Assembly (NCBI GenBank): GCA_003135995.1
Contig: PNBM01000124.1
Coordinates: 1,531-8,874, forward strand
Reading direction: 5' to 3'
Source: Ignavibacteriota bacterium
GTDB lineage: Bacteria; Bacteroidota; Ignavibacteria; Tepidaquicellales; Tepidaquicellaceae
Length of the DNA: 7,344 bases
The stretch's first letter is position 1. Every line of letters starts with the position of its first letter. Made by a program: the position numbers and the translations under genes. A model generated the notes under the pieces. The model had not been told where the DNA came from. It searched no databases and saw only the letters and a list, made by a program, of their open reading frames with translations. Shown piece after piece: positions 5,464-7,344 of the stretch.

Positions 5464-5513
5464 ATTATTAATTGATATTTAATAAATATAATCTTATTTT
5501 ATTATATAGATAA

Positions 5514-6023
5514 ATGGCAAAAAAATTCATTAAGGCTGGCGAATTAGAGCTAAAAGAGAAGTTAGTTCACATAGGTAGAGCTGCAAAAGTTGTAAAAGGC
5601 GGACGCAGATTCAGTTTCAGTGCTGTAAGTGTCGTGGGTGACGGTAGAGGTCACGTTGGTATAGGCCTTGGTAAAGCCAATGAAGTAACTGATTCAATTA
5701 AAAAAAGTGTCGAAGATGCGAGGAAAAATTTAATTGAAGTTCCGATTTATAAAGGAACTTTGCCGTTTGAAATAATCGGGAAATATGGAGCTGCAAAGGT
5801 TATGTTAAAACCCGCTTCTCCCGGTACAGGATTAATCGCAGGTGGTGGAGTCAGAGCCGTTCTTGAAAGTGCAGGTATTCAGGATGTTCTTACAAAGTTA
5901 TTAGGTTCTTCAAATCCTCATAATGTTGTTAAAGCGACAATTAACGCATTGAGAAGTTTATATGATGCTAAGAAAGCTTCTGAATTAAGAGGAATTTCGC
6001 TTAATGAATTATTTAACGGATAG
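5514..6023 (+). CDS. rpsE: 30S ribosomal protein uS5 (S5)
   Basis: uS5 lies in the 30S body at the mRNA entry channel and affects decoding fidelity. The 169-residue product has the N-terminal double-stranded-RNA-binding-like domain (about 13-76) with VKGGRRFSF (27-35) and [14 protein letters not shown] (42-55). The C-terminal domain carries [15 protein letters not shown] (104-118) and [12 protein letters not shown] (131-142). Length is normal. The ATG at 5514 has no Shine-Dalgarno sequence; the leader is A/T-rich. The gene is separated from rplR by tRNAs and repeats, so its message may begin at a tRNA processing site or a local promoter rather than continuing intact from upstream. Confidence 0.97.
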   Translation: MAKKFIKAGELELKEKLVHIGRAAKVVKGGRRFSFSAVSVVGDGRGHVGIGLGKANEVTDSIKKSVEDARKNLIEVPIYKGTLPFEIIGKYGAAKVMLKPASPGTGLIAGGGVRAVLESAGIQDVLTKLLGSSNPHNVVKATINALRSLYDAKKASELRGISLNELFNG

Positions 6024-6058
6024 GTTTTCTTAACAAATTCGTTTTTTCAAATATTAAA

Positions 6059-6090
6059 TGGAAATTTATTTTAATCTTGATTTATTTCCA
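6059..6090 (+). other. Inverted repeat in the rpsE-rpmD spacer
   Basis: TGGAAAT (6059-6065) is exactly complementary to ATTTCCA (6084-6090) across an 18-base A/T-rich loop. It lies 36 bases after the rpsE stop. No T-run follows, so termination is not supported. Confidence 0.3.
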
Positions 6091-6122
6091 ATAATGTTTT
6101 AACTTAAAGTAAAAGTTTAATA

Positions 6123-6151
6123 ACTTGTTATAACTTATTGTATAACAAAGT
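6123..6151 (+). other. Hairpin upstream of rpmD
   Basis: TTGTTATA (6125-6132) pairs exactly with TATAACAA (6141-6148) across an 8-base loop. Allowing one bulged A, the stem reaches ACTTGTTATA with TATAACAAAGT, about 10 pairs. It sits 34 bases before the rpmD ATG with no following T-run. It could be an mRNA structure acting on rpmD, or a processing site. Confidence 0.4.
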
Positions 6152-6185
6152 ATAACAGTATTTAGACTATTGAGAAGATTTTAAA

Positions 6186-6368
6186 ATGGATAAAAATATA
6201 AAAATAACTCAAACAAAGAGTGTAATTGACAGAATAAAGAATCAGAAAAAGACAATTGAAGCTTTAGGTCTCGGAAGACCGAATTATTCTGTGGTAAAAA
6301 AAGATACTCCTCAAATCAGGGGTATGATTGAGAAAGTTAAGCATCTTGTGAAAGTTGAAAATGCCTGA
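6186..6368 (+). CDS. rpmD: 50S ribosomal protein uL30 (L30)
   Basis: uL30 is a small 50S protein that binds 23S rRNA. The 60-residue product has the usual bacterial length and layout: a first strand KITQTKSVI (6-14), the [11 protein letters not shown] core (20-30), [18 protein letters not shown] (31-48) and a closing VKHLVKVE strand. The spacer before it is 162 bp with two hairpins, whereas rpsE and rpmD are usually nearly adjacent. Only a weak GAGAAG lies before the ATG. It is the last ribosomal protein gene seen; rplO, which normally follows, is absent from the window. Confidence 0.95.
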   Translation: MDKNIKITQTKSVIDRIKNQKKTIEALGLGRPNYSVVKKDTPQIRGMIEKVKHLVKVENA

Positions 6369-6488
6369 TGCTAAGTTCTTTTGTAACAATATTCTTTTAA
6401 AAATAGTAAAGCGATATTATTTTTATTCAGTATTATAATTAAAGAGTTAAGTTAGCTTTTTCTAAAAACCATAAATTAAAAACTAAAA
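6369..6488 (+). promoter_or_regulatory. Spacer between rpmD and the outer-membrane protein gene, candidate promoter
   Basis: This 120-bp A/T-rich spacer separates two functionally unrelated genes, so a promoter is expected. A TATAAT hexamer lies at 6434-6439, but no good -35 box is found 16-18 bases before it. An AT-rich inverted repeat of about 10 pairs (6398-6407 with 6416-6425) might act as a weak end to the ribosomal message. Both assignments are tentative. Confidence 0.3.
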
Positions 6489-6493
6489 ATGAA

Positions 6494-6499
6494 AGGAAG
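6494..6499 (+). promoter_or_regulatory. Ribosome binding site for the beta-barrel gene
   Basis: AGGAAG lies 4 bases before the ATG at 6504 (6 bases from its AGGA core). It favours this start over the upstream in-frame ATG at 6489, which has no such site. Confidence 0.6.
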
Positions 6500-6503
6500 A
6501 AAA

Positions 6504-7226
6504 ATGAAAAAATTACTCGTTGCTTTATCATTAGTTCTTTTCGTCTCCAGTTTGTCTTTTGCACAGATTAACAAAAATTGGGACGGCACAAAACCTGAAG
6601 TGTATCAAGGCTCGAAATGTTTGGTATTTTTCTATGCACCATTCGTTAGTGGAAATCTTGGATCATCAATGGCCGGAAGTTATTCAAATCCAGTATTTAC
6701 AGGTGGTGGTGTCGATTCATCCAAATTAACTGTAAGTCAAATGTACGGTATTGGATTCCAGTACTACGTTTCAAGAGATATAGCCCTTGCGATAGGCCTT
6801 AATTTTGGAAATTTCAGTACTTCTCCAACAACAGAAGGACTTATCGGACCGGGAACCAGCTATAAAACAACAGGAACTACTTTTGGTGCTTCAATCGATG
6901 CCAATTATCATTTTAGATCATTATATAGTGTTTCTCCATATCTTGGACTCAACGTTAATTTTGGTATGGGAAGTTCAACACAAGAATGGACTGATGGTAA
7001 ATATGAATTTTCGGGAAGCACGATTGGTGCTGGTATAAACCTTGGTTTTGATTGGTATTTCACTCCCGGATTATCTCTTGGTGGTAAATATACATTAGGC
7101 TTCTCATCGAATGGTCAACCTGATGTAAAAGTAACTAATGGTGGTACCACAAATGAATATAAAGGTGCAAGTCAGACAACGATTGGAACAGGTATTGCAA
7201 GTATTATGTTAAACGTTCATTTTTAA
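6504..7226 (+). CDS. Secreted outer-membrane beta-barrel (porin-like) protein
   Basis: The start at 6504 follows an AGGAAG site and gives 240 residues; an ATG at 6489 would add five. Residues 1-20 are a Sec signal peptide: KK, a hydrophobic run (about 4-17), then SFA before Q21. The mature chain has amphipathic stretches of alternating hydrophobic residues typical of beta-strands: about 80-102, 127-155 and 167-200. The end is SIMLNVHF, with the terminal Phe and alternating pattern of a BAM-recognised barrel. Gly, Ser, Thr, Asn and Tyr are abundant between strands. The size fits an eight-stranded OmpA/OmpW-like or opacity-type barrel; no enzyme motif or OmpA peptidoglycan domain is present. 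Ligand and role are unknown. It occupies the place where rplO and secY normally follow rpmD and probably has its own promoter and terminator. Confidence 0.85.
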   Translation: MKKLLVALSLVLFVSSLSFAQINKNWDGTKPEVYQGSKCLVFFYAPFVSGNLGSSMAGSYSNPVFTGGGVDSSKLTVSQMYGIGFQYYVSRDIALAIGLNFGNFSTSPTTEGLIGPGTSYKTTGTTFGASIDANYHFRSLYSVSPYLGLNVNFGMGSSTQEWTDGKYEFSGSTIGAGINLGFDWYFTPGLSLGGKYTLGFSSNGQPDVKVTNGGTTNEYKGASQTTIGTGIASIMLNVHF

Positions 7227-7253
7227 TATGAAATAAAAGTTCTAATTTAACAC

Positions 7254-7290
7254 TCCTTTGTCCCGACGTGTCGGGACAAAGGATTTTTTT
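7254..7290 (+). terminator. Strong Rho-independent terminator
   Basis: TCCTTTGTCCCGA (7254-7266) pairs perfectly over 13 bases with TCGGGACAAAGGA (7271-7283) around the loop CGTG, then comes a run of seven T (7284-7290). It lies 27 bases after the beta-barrel stop. The GC-rich stem stands out sharply in this A/T-rich region. The reverse strand has only a short A-run, so it acts mainly for the + strand. Confidence 0.92.
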
Positions 7291-7344
7291 AGTTTATAAG
7301 ATATAGATTTAATTTAAGATTTTCAGGTTATTACACACTAATTT

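Larger units (their letters stand above)
4978..5513 (+). other. 536-bp interruption of the spc operon between rplR and rpsE
   Basis: No protein gene is seen here. The stretch contains, in order, a short hairpin (ACATTT/AAATGT at 4988-5003), tRNA-Gln(UUG), an ATAAAGTT array, three degenerate TGATACT-like units, tRNA-Gln(CUG), a TGATACT array and an AT-rich leader to rpsE with a TATAAT at 5487-5492 that lacks a well-spaced -35 box. I see no clear promoter directly before the first tRNA (4978-5039) and no strong intrinsic terminator. The simplest reading is read-through transcription from rplR into rpsE, with the tRNAs cut out; an internal promoter before rpsE is possible. Confidence 0.7.

Noticed and set aside
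6805..7038. Second + strand frame of 77 codons inside the beta-barrel gene
   Set aside because: It is nested in another frame of a gene with a clear signal peptide and C-terminal barrel motif; no separate start signal.

Overview
The window is a long stretch of the conserved bacterial S10-spc ribosomal protein operon, all on the + strand, followed by an unrelated outer-membrane protein gene. In order it holds the tail of rplV, then rpsC, rplP, rpmC, rpsQ, rplN, rplX, rplE, rpsN, rpsH, rplF and rplR, two tRNA-Gln genes, rpsE, rpmD, a signal-peptide-bearing beta-barrel protein, and a strong intrinsic terminator. Every ribosomal protein was named from conserved family motifs and from the near-universal gene order. 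No search was run.

The DNA is AT-rich. Most genes lack a Shine-Dalgarno sequence and are preceded by A/T-rich leaders. uS17 and uL5 carry charged N-terminal tails, and the last gene encodes a C-terminal-Phe beta-barrel with a Sec signal. Together with period-7 and period-8 intergenic tandem repeats, this suggests a Bacteroidota/Chlorobiota-group bacterium, perhaps Ignavibacteria-like. That placement is inference only.

Region by region: 1-1772 is the distal S10 operon (rplV to rpsQ). 1773-1865 is the usual S10/spc junction. 1866-4977 is the proximal spc operon (rplN to rplR). 4978-5513 is a 536-bp interruption holding tRNA-Gln(UUG), an ATAAAGTT array, tRNA-Gln(CUG) and a TGATACT array. 5514-6368 is rpsE and rpmD with a 162-bp hairpin-containing spacer. 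6369-7344 is where rplO and secY would normally follow; instead there is an outer-membrane protein gene and a terminator.

The ribosomal proteins build both subunits: uS3, uS17, uS14, uS8 and uS5 in 30S; uL22, uL16, uL29, uL14, uL24, uL5, uL6, uL18 and uL30 in 50S. The two tRNAs between them would read both glutamine codons. If the operon is transcribed through, RNase P and tRNA 3' processing would cut the ribosomal-protein message and give rpsE-rpmD its own 5' end. This arrangement, the repeats around it and the non-ribosomal gene in the rplO position are the parts most worth a second look. I found no defence system, CRISPR array, transposase or other clearly new protein system.
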